Shown here piece after piece: positions 46,626 through 59,345 of a stretch of DNA of 64,000 nucleotides. How positions within the stretch are numbered: the first letter of the stretch is position 1; the number at the start of each line of letters is the position of its first letter. The translations under genes were made by a program, and so were the position numbers. Source of the DNA: Calliopum simillimum (Eukaryota; Arthropoda; Insecta; Diptera; Lauxaniidae); contig OX638370.1 in assembly GCA_951812925.1 (NCBI GenBank), positions 115,644,897 to 115,708,896 on the forward strand, in the 5' to 3' direction. The notes beneath the pieces are model-generated. The model saw only the letters and a program-made list of their open reading frames with translations, had not been told where the DNA came from and did not search any database.

Positions 46626-48488
46626 TTTATTTATCATGAAAATATTTAACGGACATACTTAGATGATTATTAAGGATATTGGGAAAAATAATACCCAAGG
46701 GAAAAATAGCCGGTGCCATGTCCTTAAAAAGTGTCACATCTTTAAAACTATTTAACCAAATAGGTGAGAATCAGTACGTATATAAAATGCATCGGGACCA
46801 TTCACATTTTTTGGTTTAATTTAATTGGAGATGCCCTACCCTCTGTACAAGTGAAGGTGTAAAAACGCACGCCGGGAAATGCTACTTAAATTATAAAAAT
46901 TACATTGTAAATAATGTAAAAAAATAAATACTCGCATGAAAGTTGTTTCGTTATTTCTGTATGTTTTAAAGTTAAAAAAAGAAATTATTTTTTAAACTAA
47001 TATTAATTGGTGTCATAAACATACATATTTTGTTCTTTCTGAATGTTTCTATATATGAACGAACAAGCTAAGAAATTGCGCCCATCCCTGCTTTTACAAC
47101 ATTGTGCAATGCTCAAAGGTCATATGATATCATTCTAAAGTATGTCGATACTTTAATTGTTTCAATATTATAACATCCCTACTTAGACTTTCATAGTGAC
47201 TCTTTCACAGCTAAGGAGGCTTAAGAAAGCAAGAACAACAACAGCAACAACAACAACAGCAACAACAACAATAGCAACAACAACAAAAGCAGTAATAATC
47301 ATCATAGGCAGCCTTTCCCTTTATCAAAATTCATGGACTGCTGCAGCAGCAACAGCAGCTTCTAAAGACGACCCTTGGATATTTTTTTTTTTATTTTATT
47401 CTTCTCATTTCTTATTGTTGTTATTGTTGCTGTAGCATAATAGCTTCTTGTATTTTAACTTAACCACAATATGCCCCATACCTTGGCCTTTATCAACATA
47501 CATAGCTACATTTATAAATATGTTTTTTTTGTCTTTAAATTACTTGTATATTTTTATGTTGTTGATTTTTTTCCAATGTTATTTTTATTTCATATGAGTT
47601 TATAGCTCTACCGAAAAGTTCGGGTTGAAAAACAAAACAACAAATTTTTCCTTTTTTTTGGAATGGTGGGACCGACTACTACTTTATAGGATGTTTCGTT
47701 GCTTGTTGCCACAGATATTTAAACTTTAACATATTTTAACTTTCTGCTCAACCAGTGAAAACAAAAAAAAAAAGCATTTTATTCCTTGCTTTTTTTGTTT
47801 TTATTGTTTCTAATGGTGTATCGTATTTTTTATTTATTTCTTTGTGTTACTTCCTTTGAACTTGCCTTCCTGCCTTTAGAAATTTTATGGTTATTGATTT
47901 TCACTAACTTCTTGAGTTTTATTTGGAATATTTTCCCATTTTTTTTTATGTAAAGTTACCTTTTCTGTAAGTTTCTTTTGTATATTCATTTTGTTTGTGG
48001 TTTATGGCATGCAGTTTGATTCCTTTCGGTTCTTTGGGATTACGTTCGGTTTGGTTTGGTTTTTTTTTTTTTGTGTACAAAATATTGCTCTGGGTACATA
48101 GAAATCATGTTGTAATATTACCAGCTGACATGAAAAGCAGCAGTAATTTCTTTGGAATTGTTTGCAATTTGTTTGCTTGTTACACACTGCATACTTATAA
48201 AAATTTATTTTATTGTATTGCCTGGCATCCGTAACTAATGTGAATATTTTTTTGTATCATTTTCATTTCAGGTTTGTAGACAATGCTCTGTGTTTTGGAT
48301 AATGCATATACATATTAGGATAATGCTCAATTGAAGATCTTAATGGCAATTTTGCAGCCCTAATGTCGTACAGAACATTTGTAAGTGAATTTTACTGCGA
48401 ATAGCAAATAGTATTCAGAGATGTAATTAAAGTTATAAAAACTATTACAATACCAATTTTAGTCTATTGCCATTAATATAACCTTTAA
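46626..48488. other. non-coding DNA with CAA/GCAACA microsatellite
   Basis: A (CAACAACAACAG)n-type tract at about 47228-47292 gives a Thr/Ala-rich open frame (47196-47435) that I reject as a gene. The rest is T-rich. Confidence 0.5.
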
Positions 48489-48867
48489 TATTAGCATTAG
48501 CATTAGCATAAGAATTAGCATTAGCATTAGCATTAGCATTAGCATTAGCATTAGCATTAGCATTAGCATTAGCATTAGCATTAGCATTAGCATTAGCATT
48601 AGCATTAGCATTAGCATTAGCATTAGCATTAGCATTAGCATTAGCATTAGCATTAGCATTTCCATTAGCATTAGTATTAGCATTAGCATTAGCATTACCA
48701 TTAGCATTAGCATTAGCATTAGCATTAGCATTAGCATTAGCATTAGCATTAGCATTAGCATTAGCATTAGCATTAGCATTAGCATTAGCATTAGCATTAG
48801 CATTAGCATTAGCATTAGCATTAGCATTAGCATTAGCATTAGCATTAGCATTAGCATAAGCATTACC
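48489..48867. repeat. hexanucleotide array (ATTAGC)n, ~63 units
   Basis: Nearly uninterrupted ATTAGC units for about 379 bp. Variant units (ATAAGA, TTTCCA, AGTATT, ATTACC) occur near 48508, 48660, 48672 and 48697 and at the right edge. On the minus strand it reads GCTAAT, giving Ala-Asn and Met-Leu dipeptide ORFs (48445-48941) in two frames. The presence of two frames shows they are by-products of the repeat. Confidence 0.95.
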
Positions 48868-50146
48868 ATCCCCAATTTTTGTAGCCAAGACTTTAGGCAA
48901 CTCCAAATATTTCTTAAAACACATATTGCATCAGCATACATATCATATCATTCGAATATTCTACAGAAAAGCAATAAATTACAGCAATTCAAATACCTGT
49001 TAAACAAATCAATACCAAAGGTGAACTACCTCGTTGCTTGTAAAAGCAATAAAAAAATCAAGGCAATTAAAAAAAATAACCACAAGTAATTACAACAATA
49101 TCGCTGCAACAAAAACATACATTACGTAGATGTAATTTAACGATAATCATGCAAGAATGAACAGTAGTTACACAGAAAGAACCTTAGGGTATTGCAGGAA
49201 CTCTAACCAAACAAAATGCAATAACTTTTATCAGTGTCAAAAATCGCATTTCCCTGTGCTACAAATTAATGTACGTAGGGGAGAGAGAAAAATAATTAAA
49301 ACTAAAAACGGAAGTGCAGAATAAAATGAAAAAATAAAAAATATATACATATACTCGTATTTATGTATGTACGAGTATTTATATGAGCAGATGTATGGCG
49401 TTGAAAAACCCTTAGGTGGTGAAAAGTGTACCCCTCCCTTACTGCTGTGAAAACACGTTGTGATGCCATCGGTACTTTGTAGTGCACACAAAGGACCCTC
49501 ATATTTAAGTCCAATCAAATAAACAAAAGTAAAATAAAATAAAAAAAAGGGAAAATCCCAACTAAGTTGTAATATAAAAACCATTCATAGAGCATGGTGA
49601 TTGAACACGCAAACAGGCAGGGTTTAAACATAGAAAGAGAGATTGAGAACCCTTACAGCGCCGCGCCAAGGACGATGATGACGACGACGACACTTTTGTT
49701 ATATGAAATTCTCAATAAAGTAAACAATAAACAAAGGATAAGAAAAACAAATTCATGCAAAAATAATTGTTTAACTAACACTTAAGTGTAATGCACATGA
49801 ATATGTTGCAGTGGTTCCAAACTATTTTTGTTTAAAGTTACTTATGATTCTTTGCAGACATGCGTTTTTAAGATTTTTCTTACCCTGAAGTTGAATCATG
49901 CCGGGAGGATGATGTGATTGGTCTTCTACCTAAAAAGTTAGTAGTTTAAAGCTCGGTTCTAATGGTTTCATACAACCCGTAAGCAAAATATGGTTTTTGA
50001 TGATCAGATTCTGATCAGGCTGCCCGGCATTCTGCGTAAAGGATTCTCTATTGTCAAGTTTTTGTCGTCTTTAATATGATAAATGCTCTTGTGGTCATTA
50101 TGCAGCCATGCACACGTGCTCGTTTAGTTTCTGAATTCACTGTGTG
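48868..50146. other. non-coding DNA, nothing recognised
   Basis: Overlapping frames at 49237-49584 and 49302-49514 (minus) and 49594-49785 (plus) lack domains. Confidence 0.4.
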
Positions 50147-50813
50147 GGGTAAGTCAGAACTATGTGACACCTATGTGTTATATGGCACCCCTTTTGTAGT
50201 ATTCAATTTTGGATAAAATTTAATTCAAATGCGCGAAAAACGTCGTGGTCAATAGTTCATTTATTGTAACATGTAAACAAGTTTATTCGTTTCGTGGCAT
50301 TTTTATTCGGTGTGTACCAAAACAGAGAAATGGCACCAAGTTACTGAGGGTGATATGGTCGGGTGCCATTTTGATGTTTGGGAGTACAAATATAAAGCTC
50401 GGGAACGTAAAGTCACTCCAGAATCGAAAATATTCACTTCCGAGATAAATCTGATGTGTGAATTGGATGTGGAGAAAACTATGCATAAAACCACTCAACC
50501 AGATTGGATTGGATCCAATGCGTAGTGTAAGCTATGTGGTAACATGAAACACATTTACATCTTAAACGAAAACATGCAACAATTCTGGCAACTAAAATTT
50601 AAGAGGCACAAGGGTGCCATAGCTTTGGGTAATTTTGTACTTTATGGCATGATTTTAAATTGAAAAATAAACATATTTTCAATAATTTTTGTTTATGTTA
50701 AACTACTGCTTTTATTAAAAATAAATTAAAGAAAAAATTCGCTTTTAGTTCCCTTAAAAATATTTCTTAATCCCGGTTCAACGAAACGGGTGCCATATCT
50801 CCTGGGCTTACCC
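50147..50813. mobile_element. TIR element, ~667 bp, GGGTAAG family
   Basis: The left end GGGTAAGTCAGAACTATGTG and right end CATATCTCCTGGGCTTACCC are imperfect inverted copies, and TA follows the right end. Text such as TGGCACC and GGGTGCCAT(A/T) occurs near both ends. Several overlapping frames in both strands (50245-50525) lie inside and have no recognisable domain; they are probably not genes. Confidence 0.55.
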
Positions 50814-51758
50814 TACACGAGATGATTAATACTAAATATGGCTCATAAGCTTAAGAACCCATGGCAAATTTAATACATCCGCATTTTTCGATATGCCCAA
50901 AGTAAATATGTGCGTGTCAATACGTCAATAAACAAAGCACAAAGGACCGTACGAAAATTTGTTCTACGAACCGAGCGAAAGTTCACAAAAGGACATTTGC
51001 TGAATTAAATATACGGAAATGTATGTTATTGTAGTTGTTTGTGTCAACTGCTGCTGCTGCTACTACTGTTCGCATGAGTAATCGTAATTAGTTTTGATCC
51101 TTTTTTGTTGTTGTTTTCTTTTCTTTTCTTTTATTTTTCCCTTGATACCTTTTTTCCGCATTGCCAGCACTTAAGTGGCTCTTTTTCGTCTTTCGCTGAT
51201 TTCAAGAGTTGTGTGGTGTGTCATACCTGAGTAAATTTCATGCGCTTAGCGTTTGTCAAAAAAACAAGAAGAAGGGTCCTTATCTTCATATTAAATGCTA
51301 ATTCCTAAGTGAAACCCTCTTAAGCACTGCTACGCGTGTGTGTGTGCGAATCACTTGAAGTCATGTTAAGTGTTGTTTTAGGTAACTCTTAAGAGTTTCA
51401 CGATCACAATTTTTCGAGAGGTTGCGTATTAATGTCATCTGCTATTTTGCGTTCATTCAAGTGGAAAATCATTTAACGATTTTACTTTAACAGTCGAGCA
51501 GCATTGTGCTCTCAGTTTTGAAGGGTTAAACAAATTTGTGGAATTTTTTTTTTTTCTGTTATTCTGTTTATCAAGGTGTTTGCCTTAATGATTAAATAAT
51601 GATGTTTGCAGTTTTCGCTATTTAACTCAGCTTATAAGGTTAAGGATAAAGGCATCTGTTAGTATTTCTTAAACGCGGGGCAAATTTTCAAGTTTTTACT
51701 CCACATGAGCATGTCAGCCTCTAGAGCATGAAACAAATTGTATTAAATTGTTCGTTTA
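50814..51758. other. non-coding DNA, nothing recognised
   Basis: Short triplet tracts (CTGCTGCTGCTAC near 51050) and T runs. No gene seen. Confidence 0.4.
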
Positions 51759-52460
51759 GAGTAAGCCCGGGAGAAATGGCACCTTTATTGATCAACTGCT
51801 AAAAGATCTGAACAAAAAAATATTTTAAAGAGAACTAAAAGCGATTTTATTCTTTATTTAATTTAAAACACATAGTAATACTTCAACTAAAATAAAAATT
51901 CTTGAAAATTTATTTTATTTTCAATTTGCATAACTTGCAACCACATTTTGTTTTCAAATCCTCTTCTTTGGCACCACCATATGTTGCATTGGTTGTGTTT
52001 TCCGTTGAACCACACAATCAGAAGATGTTAAATACTTGCCGTTTATTTTCTTGTGTTCAGCTTAGAGTTTTTCGAAGTCGTTGGCATAATATTTCACTAA
52101 ACACCTTTTCTGGCGTCACTTGACTTCTGGGTTCACAAAGAATTTTCTAAATTGTTAGCGATAACCTCAAATTAATCAAGTATAAATTTAAAAAATATAA
52201 TTGAAGGTCCCACCTGCCTCAAATTTAACAATTCTGGAGATTTGTGTTCTTAAACATCTCATAAAGTGCAAAAAGTGATAAATGGCACCCACCCATATAT
52301 ATATGCAAAAAAAATCAGATGTTTACATTCTGCTTATTGAAAAGTCTTTGGCTCAACTGAATTTATTTTTGTTCATATTTGCATGCTACAAAAGCTGCAA
52401 GTATTGAAATTGAAAGGGGTGCTAAACCCCCTTGGGGTGCCACTTATCCCATTCTTTCCC
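51759..52460. mobile_element. TIR element, ~702 bp, GGGTAAG family (diverged)
   Basis: The left end GAGTAAGCCCGGGAGAAATG, then GCACC, resembles the reverse complement of 50788-50813. The right end GGGGTGCCACTTATCCCATT, then CTTTCCC, is its diverged inversion. GATAAATGGCACCC recurs internally near 52279. A 73-codon frame (51902-52123) has no recognisable domain. Confidence 0.5.
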
Positions 52461-54563
52461 GATGGTAGAAACAAATTTTGCATGTTTTGTATGGAGTTGA
52501 AATATATATATTTCACTGGGTAATAGCTCGGAAAGAACGAATTGAAAAAATTTAAAGCTATGGTTTAATGAGGAAGGTAATGGCTATCCGGTGCCATTAG
52601 CAAAAATGCATCACACTGTTTACTGTTAGTGTAATATAACTTCAAATATGCCCCAAGACAGCTAAAGTAGAATCTGTAAGCAAGGATATCTAAAGAACAA
52701 CAGTCAATTCGTTAAATCTAATATTATTTTCGTATTCAGTAGTTCATGATTACTCCAAATTGACTACGAAACTCTACGCTACAAAATCATTGTTACTCTG
52801 TATTAATAAATAATTCAAAATACAAGTGGAAAACTTGTTTAGATTTGGAACACAGCTTGCTTAATAGAGCTAAAAGAGCTAAAAAAATCAGGTGTTGAGT
52901 TGTTTTTATTGCAATTCATTCATTGAGCAGTTAATTTTCAATTAAACATTTATGGACAATATCTAGATATCATGCCACATAGTTTGACTTAGCAAACTGT
53001 CAAACATATCAAGATAACACCCTTTAAATTTTGCTAAAATTCTTTAATGCACTTAATAAATCCGGAACTAAATTGAACTCTCATTAAATGGGCACGACCG
53101 CCTTTTTTCCAGCGTAATCATTTTTAACACCCTTTAATTTCAACACTTCTCGCACACAACTCCGTCGTTTAGCTCTAGAGAGTTTCAGTTTCAATTTCGA
53201 TACAATTCAGATTTTATTGTTGTATTCGTTGCTATTGTTGTTCTTGTTGCTGCTGCTGCTGTGGAAAATCAAACAATATGGCTATGGAATTAAAAGGCGC
53301 CGTGACCACCAATACAACTCTGTGCCGCTCGTTGCTGAACTAAAGTGCCAAGTGGTAGCTGACGACGTCCCATATTATGCATACCATGGCAATACTTAAA
53401 CAACGGCCATACATGCAAGCATTTCTCCCAATCGTTTCGGTTTTGTTTTGAAACCCTTCACATTTTTTTTGCTTTGAATACTTCGGGTACTATAAGTTTT
53501 TTTCCCTCCATCATACAGCCGGCACCAATGTATTTTCACCATTTGCTAAATCAAACGAAAAAGCATTTTTTTTTTGTGCTTCCCCATTTTGGTAGTTCTG
53601 TAGAGTAACGGCAACAGCAGCAGCAATTTAATTCGCAATTGTGTTTTTCCAGCAAACATTGGGCCAGACAAGCGACCGAGGGTGCCAACACACGCCGCGC
53701 CGTTACCCTCTGGTATTCTCTACATTTTGTTGTTGTTGTTGGTTAGTTGCTTTGTCGTCGTTGCGCACCGTTCTTGCTAATGATGATGGTTCGGTTTTAT
53801 GCGGTTCCCCCTTTCTACTTTTCCATCATCATGTCCCAAAGGACATGAACCGTGTAATGTATGCTTTGCAGGTTTTTCATTGTTTTTCCTCTACAATTTT
53901 CAGCTGAGCATTTCGTAGGGAATTAATGCGGTGCGCATATGTACGTTTTACACAATAGGTCTGTTGGACGGACAAAATAACAGTATAACAGACAATAAGG
54001 TGTTTGAAAAAAAAAAAATAAAAAGTTTTCAACAAATATTTCAGCAACTAAGAACTGAATAAATATAAATGTTCTATAACAATATCGATTATTGGCTGCT
54101 TGTTTTATATTGCGATAGTTCATTCCAATTTTTTCATATAATTTTCCATCATTCTGTGGCATAAACCACTACTTTTTTCGACCTTCTTCGGAATTTACAC
54201 TTTTTTCAACTTTGCCGAGATGTTTCAGTTTGACAACATTATCTGCAACTTTAACTTTGAAAATTTTGTAACCTCTAAAACTTTGTCAACACTTTTATAG
54301 TTCTTGAAAACTGATTTTTTAATTGAACTTTTAGTCATATATTTGCAAAGATCGATTTACATATAAATCTATCAATGCATTTTTCTAACACATAATTATG
54401 ACAAATCAAGGAACGGATTAAATACACGGCTATAGTGACATATGTTTCGTCTTTCGCCACAAAGACTCATCAGACTATTTTTGTTGTAATTATAATTATA
54501 TTTATTTTACTAAATTAATTATAATTGAAAAATTGCAAGTTTGAAAACTTTTTATGTTTTTTG
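52461..54563. other. non-coding DNA, nothing recognised
   Basis: GTTGCTGCTGCTGCTG near 53246 and scattered GC-richer patches (53650-53720, 53750-53870). Open frames 53217-53399 and 53641-53907 have no recognisable domain. Confidence 0.4.
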
Positions 54564-54635
54564 GTCTGGGCGGGAGTCGAACCAAGGATCTCCTGGTTGG
54601 TAGCAGAAGTCGTTACCACTGCACCAGCCTTGCCC
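54564..54635 (-). repeat. tRNA-like sequence (SINE head or tRNA pseudogene)
   Basis: On the minus strand: GGGCAAGGC, then A-box TGGTGCAGTGG (54616-54626), then TTCTG and CAGGA able to pair around an 8-nt loop, then B-box GGTTCGACTCC (54573-54583), then CGCCCAGACC. GGGC pairs with GCCC as a short acceptor stem. This is the most tRNA-like segment in the window, but the 8-nt anticodon loop and short acceptor stem argue against a working tRNA gene. Confidence 0.5.
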
Positions 54636-55334
54636 GGCTGCGAAGCCGACTTTTGCCAGTTTTGTTTGTGTGTTAATACGTATTGACATATCATAATTGT
54701 TGTTTGTGTTATTTATTTATAAAAAAATCAATTTTCTATATATAAAAATGTCATTAAGTAACACACTTAAAAATTCTTAAAGTTCTTGAAAACTTCTGGA
54801 CTTTTTACCATATAACTTCTTCGACAAAATCTTTCCACCTTTTTGATTTATTTTTAAAGTTTCGAGCTCGTAAGGACTACTTAAAAATTAACGATTATTA
54901 TTTCGATGCTTCATAAATAAAGTATACCTATATATAATGAAACACACTAGTTTTCTTCCAAGGATACACACTTACTAGTTTGAAATTGTCATCATTGTAC
55001 TTCTTAAATATTTTTCGAAGCAAGGAAAATTAATTCAAAACATACGTGGACTTTTGCCCAAGTAAAACTATGACTTACAAGTAGAATAACCTCTTTGGCT
55101 AAGATGGCCGATCAAGATGACCTCTCCGGAAATCGTTCAGAAAAACCAAAAATTAATATTGAAAGTTGTTCGCCTAAGGTGATGAAATGGAATGAAGGAT
55201 TCAGCTACAGCGTTTTTTTTTTTTCAGGCTAAGATAAATATTTTTGTTTTCGAAGGCATAACTTACATGACTTAATTAAAAGATCAGAAAAATGTATTAG
55301 GGTAGCAAAAGAATATCGACATTTCCTCCATAAG
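54636..55334. other. non-coding DNA, nothing recognised
   Basis: AT-rich, no gene or repeat partner identified. Confidence 0.4.
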
Positions 55335-55770
55335 GTCCACCCTGAGCCAAAAATTTAAATCATCATATCTCTGAAACTATTTAGCGCACATGGATGAGAC
55401 TTGGTACTTTTGTAAAAAACACCAAGACAAATAATGTGTGCTGAGAGAAATGGGGTATCAAGCCCCCACAAAAATCACTTTATCATATCTCCGAAAATAT
55501 TAATCGCACATGACTGATATTCGATACAGATATACAAATCGCAAGTGAAAATAATGTTCCTTGGGAAAACAGGTGATGCTACCCCCTAAAAAAAGAAATT
55601 TATACAGATATACAAAACGCCAGTGAAAATAATGTTCCTGGGAAAATAGGCGATGCTACGACCCTAAAAAATAAATTCGTAATTTATAAGATTTGGTACA
55701 CATGTCATACACATGGATAGGGACAAATGACATCCTTTGGAAAAATTGCTGATGCCACCTCAACTTAACA
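55335..55770 (+). repeat. dispersed repeat, ~110-bp units (copy 1)
   Basis: CATATCTCTGAAACTATTTA, GCGCACATG.ATGAGA.TTGG, TACCAAGA-like text, CATATCTCCGAAAATATT and GATAGGGACAAATGACAT occur in the same order at 62350-62670. The first two units within each copy are related to each other. Confidence 0.7.
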
Positions 55771-55794
55771 AGATAAAGTAAACCAATATTCGCT

Positions 55795-56235
55795 GGGAAA
55801 TCCTGGTTTTTTTCAATTTAATATTTGTATAGTGGAAAAAATGTCATGTTCATCGTGACAATATCGATTCAAATTTTGATCAAAACAAAGAAAAGTACGA
55901 AAGATATTTGAATAAAACAAAATACATTATAAAGTAACATTATTGCATATTCTAAGATTAGTCGCACTAAAAAATGCTGACTTGTTTCGAGAAAATCTGA
56001 CTTCCTTTGAAACGGCACGAAAACTTATTCCATTTTTGTCACGTTCGTTTTATATCTTTTCTTGCGTGTATCTTGGAACCAGGACTTCACCTGCTATTAA
56101 AGTTGGCGCTAATTATAGAGCTAGCTAAGAGCTATAAAGTCAAGTAAAGCTTAAATAAAAATTTGTTTTACTTCCACTTTTTTTTGCACTTTAAATGTGT
56201 ACGACGGTCACGTTCGTCACCTGAGAAATTCCCAT
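55795..56235 (-). repeat. dispersed repeat (copy 2, inverted versus 36924-37360)
   Basis: Reverse complement of the 36924-37360 block, ending TCACGTTCGTCACCTGAGAA. Shared landmarks: GGAACCAGGACTTC, TTTGCACTTTAAATGTGTAC, GGATTTCCCAG. A short frame at 55943-56128 lies inside it and is not conserved. Confidence 0.7.
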
Positions 56236-57629
56236 ATATTGAACAGGAAAAGTATAATTATATCTTTGTTTCCACTACTTACCCATCATTGTGCGGACTT
56301 AAAAACGTCCCTTAGTATATTTCAAAATTTCCCGATGTTTTCAAAAATATTTCGAATGTTTCTACATTTTCGACTTTTTCAAATTTTTTCACTTCGCCAT
56401 CTTTGAGTTTTCTCTTTAAGATTATTTGGTTTTGTTTTTGGGAAACACCCTACAAATACATATTCTCTCTGAATGAATGAACGCACTGGGGATGCTTTTA
56501 CAAAAATACACAAAGCCTCGGCATAAACTCGCATACAGCCTCATACACACATACATAAATGTAAACACAGCCAGTCACATTTTTGTAATTCATTTCAGTT
56601 TTGTTGTAGTTGTTGTTGTTGTCGTTTTTGTCATGTTTGGCTTTTTATACGTAGAATTATTCCATTTTCTAGGCAGATCGTCATTGTGTTTTTGTTTGTT
56701 CCCCCCCCCCCCAAAACGAAAAAATTTCTTCTCTCGCAAGTTCACTGCGTTTTCACAGTGCTGCGGCATTTAATTGCAGCATTCACAGTACTACGTAGAC
56801 ACACAGATGGGGGGAGAAAATTCGTATTTCGTATTTTGTTGTTGCCCTCGTCTAGTTGAGGGCAATAAGAATGTTTCACATTAAACCGCAAAGGGAAAAT
56901 TATTAGCGTCACAAAAATGTAATAATGTTATATTTTTTTCCTGCTCATTTCTTTGCTACTGCCTTCTCCCTCTCTTATTTCAATTCTGTTTTTTTTTTAC
57001 CTTTTGTTTTTGACAGTAGAATTTCTCATTGAAAGGGCGAAAAGTTGATGGCTACGTTTTTTGAAGGGGGAACAAAAAAAGTGTGCGCCGTGCTCACAAG
57101 GGATTTGTTTTAAATAAAAACAAAAAAAGAATATTCAGGTTTCGGTTAAAAAAAAAAAAATATCATGAAGGGATTCTGTGTTTTCTAACTTGACGAGTGA
57201 AATGTTAGCAGTGCAATTACAGAGCATGCGGAAAAAATGTCTATGCCAAATGCCGCGCCATCGAATTGCTCGAGAGGATGAGCAAATTAAAGATATTAAA
57301 TTTGTCAGATTTAATGGATTTATTTGTGCATAGCTGTGACAGAGCAGAGCAAAGTAGTATGAGGTGTTGATTTGATGTATAGGAATATTAAGGGAATTGT
57401 ACGTTTAGTGTAATAAAATGATTGGTGTTCATTGAAATTACTTTGGTTTTACAATATTTGGGAAAAAATTAAAAACCATGATAATAATTGCTTTTCAAAT
57501 TACTGTAATTATTACTTTATTACAATAATAAAAAGGAAAACTCTAAAGGAATTGATTGATTTGAAAATATCGAAAAAATTTCAGGAAGTCGAAAAATATC
57601 GATAATGTCAAAAACTTTTGAAATATTCA
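56236..57629. other. non-coding DNA, includes poly-C tract
   Basis: A run of 12 C at 56701-56712, GTTGTTGTTGTTG near 56604-56620, and T/A runs. The frame 56477-56773 spans the poly-C and shows no domain. Confidence 0.5.
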
Positions 57630-57864
57630 GGCATGTTCTGAAATCCGATTCACTTCGGAATCGGAATTAAAGCAATCTTTAAGAGCTCTGCATTAGGACA
57701 AATAAGATGGAATCGGATTTGTATTTCAACAAATAAAATTTGCTTATGGTTCCTATTCGATTTACCGAAACATAAATCCGATTTGGTGTGAATTATCGAA
57801 ATGCGGAGCTCTTAAAGATTGCTTTCATTCCGATTCCGAAGTGAATCGGATTTCAGAACATGCC
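57630..57864. mobile_element. foldback MITE, 235 bp, near-perfect 64-bp arms
   Basis: The left arm 57630-57693 (GGCATGTTCTGAAATCCGAT.. to ..GAGCTCTGCAT) and right arm 57801-57864 (ATGCGGAGCTC.. to ..TTTCAGAACATGCC) are inverted copies with two mismatches. The 107-bp centre is itself partly palindromic (AATCGGATTT and AAATCCGATT). No coding sequence. Confidence 0.85.
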
Positions 57865-58039
57865 AGATTAAGTATAATGGGATAGAAAAATAAAAACGAA
57901 AATGTGACAAAGTTGTAAATGTTGCTAAGTTCGAAAAGTGTTGAAGTAGTAGAAAGGTTCAGGAATTGCAAAAAAACTTTATTTAGTAAAAAACATTAAA
58001 AAATTCCAAAAATGCAGATAAAATAAAACTGGTCAAAGT

Positions 58040-58656
58040 GTAACCCTTAGCCTGGTTAAACATTAAATACCCTTCACTGTAGTGTTTTGAAAATTTTGCT
58101 TATATGGAACGTGCGACGCCCTCTTGTCCGAGTTCATCCAGTTTTTGCTCTGAGCTTGCACTTATAGTCCTTAGTATCTGAGTGAAATTTGGTTGGATGA
58201 AGCTTTTGCTTATATGAGCGGTGCCACGCCCTTTTTTCTGAACTTGGCCCGTTTTTGCTCAGAGCTTGCGTTTACAACTCGTAGTATTTATGTGTATTTT
58301 GGTTGCATTTTCGAGAAAAATACTCCTAAACTTGCATTTTGAATATATATTTTGTATGGGCGGTAGGCGTGTCCGTTCACCAATTTTGCTCATATTCAAT
58401 CCCACGAGTTAACTTTGACGATGAAGATAGTCTACCAAATTTCATTGAATTATCTTTTTCAGTTTTCCCAAAAAATGTATTTTCACGAGCAGCCAGCCTC
58501 CCAGCCAGACAGACGGACATGGCTATAGTACTATATATCGACTCAAGATGCGACGTTGATCAAGAATATACATATATACTTTTTTATGTCTGACATGCCT
58601 CTTACTCTGCGTTACAAATGGAAGGACAAAGTGAATATACTTTGGGTGTAGGGTAT
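58040..58656 (-). repeat. dispersed fly repeat (copy 2, inverted versus 15785-16710)
   Basis: On the minus strand it begins ATACCCTACACCCAAAGTAT. It carries TGTATATTCTTGATCAACGT and GCCATGTCCGTCTGTCTGGC, then two units marked by GTGGCACCGC- and CGTCGCACG-like text (about 58225 and 58135). It ends CTACAGTGAAGGGTATTTAA. It is shorter than copy 1 because it has fewer tandem units. The frame 58339-58593 is not a gene. Confidence 0.7.
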
Positions 58657-58914
58657 AAAAATGATATCAATTGAAAAATTTTGTAGAAGTTCTGATACAT
58701 TGCAAAAATTGTATAGACTTTTCTGGCTTGATATTTTATAGTTAATAGGTGTATCACAGTTCTTTAAACCATAAAAACATCTCTTAAATCTTAATTTGAC
58801 TCTAAAAAACCAAACTGCTTTGGAAAAATAAGATTTGAAACTTTGAATACTCAGAAAGCTTCATAAATTTTTTCAAGTTCAAGACTCAATATCAAAATTA
58901 AGACCTAGACCACC

Positions 58915-59345
58915 ATGGTCTTGGTTTTTGTTTACTCAACACTAAGGACAACTGACGAAAGTACCTCATTTCTCGTAGACAAAGGCTATCCCAAACAAGA
59001 GGGGCAAGGAGGTAGGAATGGTCTGTGTTTGACGAAAGTGCTTGAACCCAAACGAGAGAACAGGCGAGTTGAGATAGTGGAATAATAGATAAACGACAAC
59101 AGCTCAGATTTCTAATATAGCGATCAGGGACAGGAGGAAATAAGGATGTGAAAAAATTAAGCGATCGACGAGCGGTCCGAACAATAATAAGAGGACAGAC
59201 GAGTTGGGACGTAGGTTTATTAGACAATCGACGAAAAGGTCTGGTTTCTAGGGCTATCTTGGACAGGAGAAAACTAAAATGAGGAAAAATTAATTGATCG
59301 ATGAATGGTCTGAATCTTAAAGAGGGGACTGCCAAGTTGTGATAG
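58915..59345. repeat. tandem repeat, ~134-bp period, about three units
   Basis: CAGGCGAGTT (59061), CAGACGAGTT (59196) and CTGCCAAGTT (59329) mark successive units spaced 135 and 133 bp. Between them GACAGGAG.AAA, GATCGACGAGCGGTC/GATCGATGAATGGTC and TTTCTA.. recur. The 156-codon minus-strand frame (58898-59368) spans these units and is a repeat by-product. Confidence 0.7.

Noticed and set aside
48445..48941. Two overlapping ~160-codon minus-strand frames of Ala-Asn and Met-Leu dipeptides
   Set aside because: Pure translation of the (ATTAGC)n array; two phases are open at once.
50245..50525. Small gene with overlapping frames on both strands
   Set aside because: Lies within a GGGTAAG TIR element, and frames on both strands are equally open; no domain recognised.
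54564..54635. Functional tRNA gene
   Set aside because: A and B boxes are present, but the acceptor stem is short and the anticodon loop appears to be 8 nt; better as SINE head or pseudogene.
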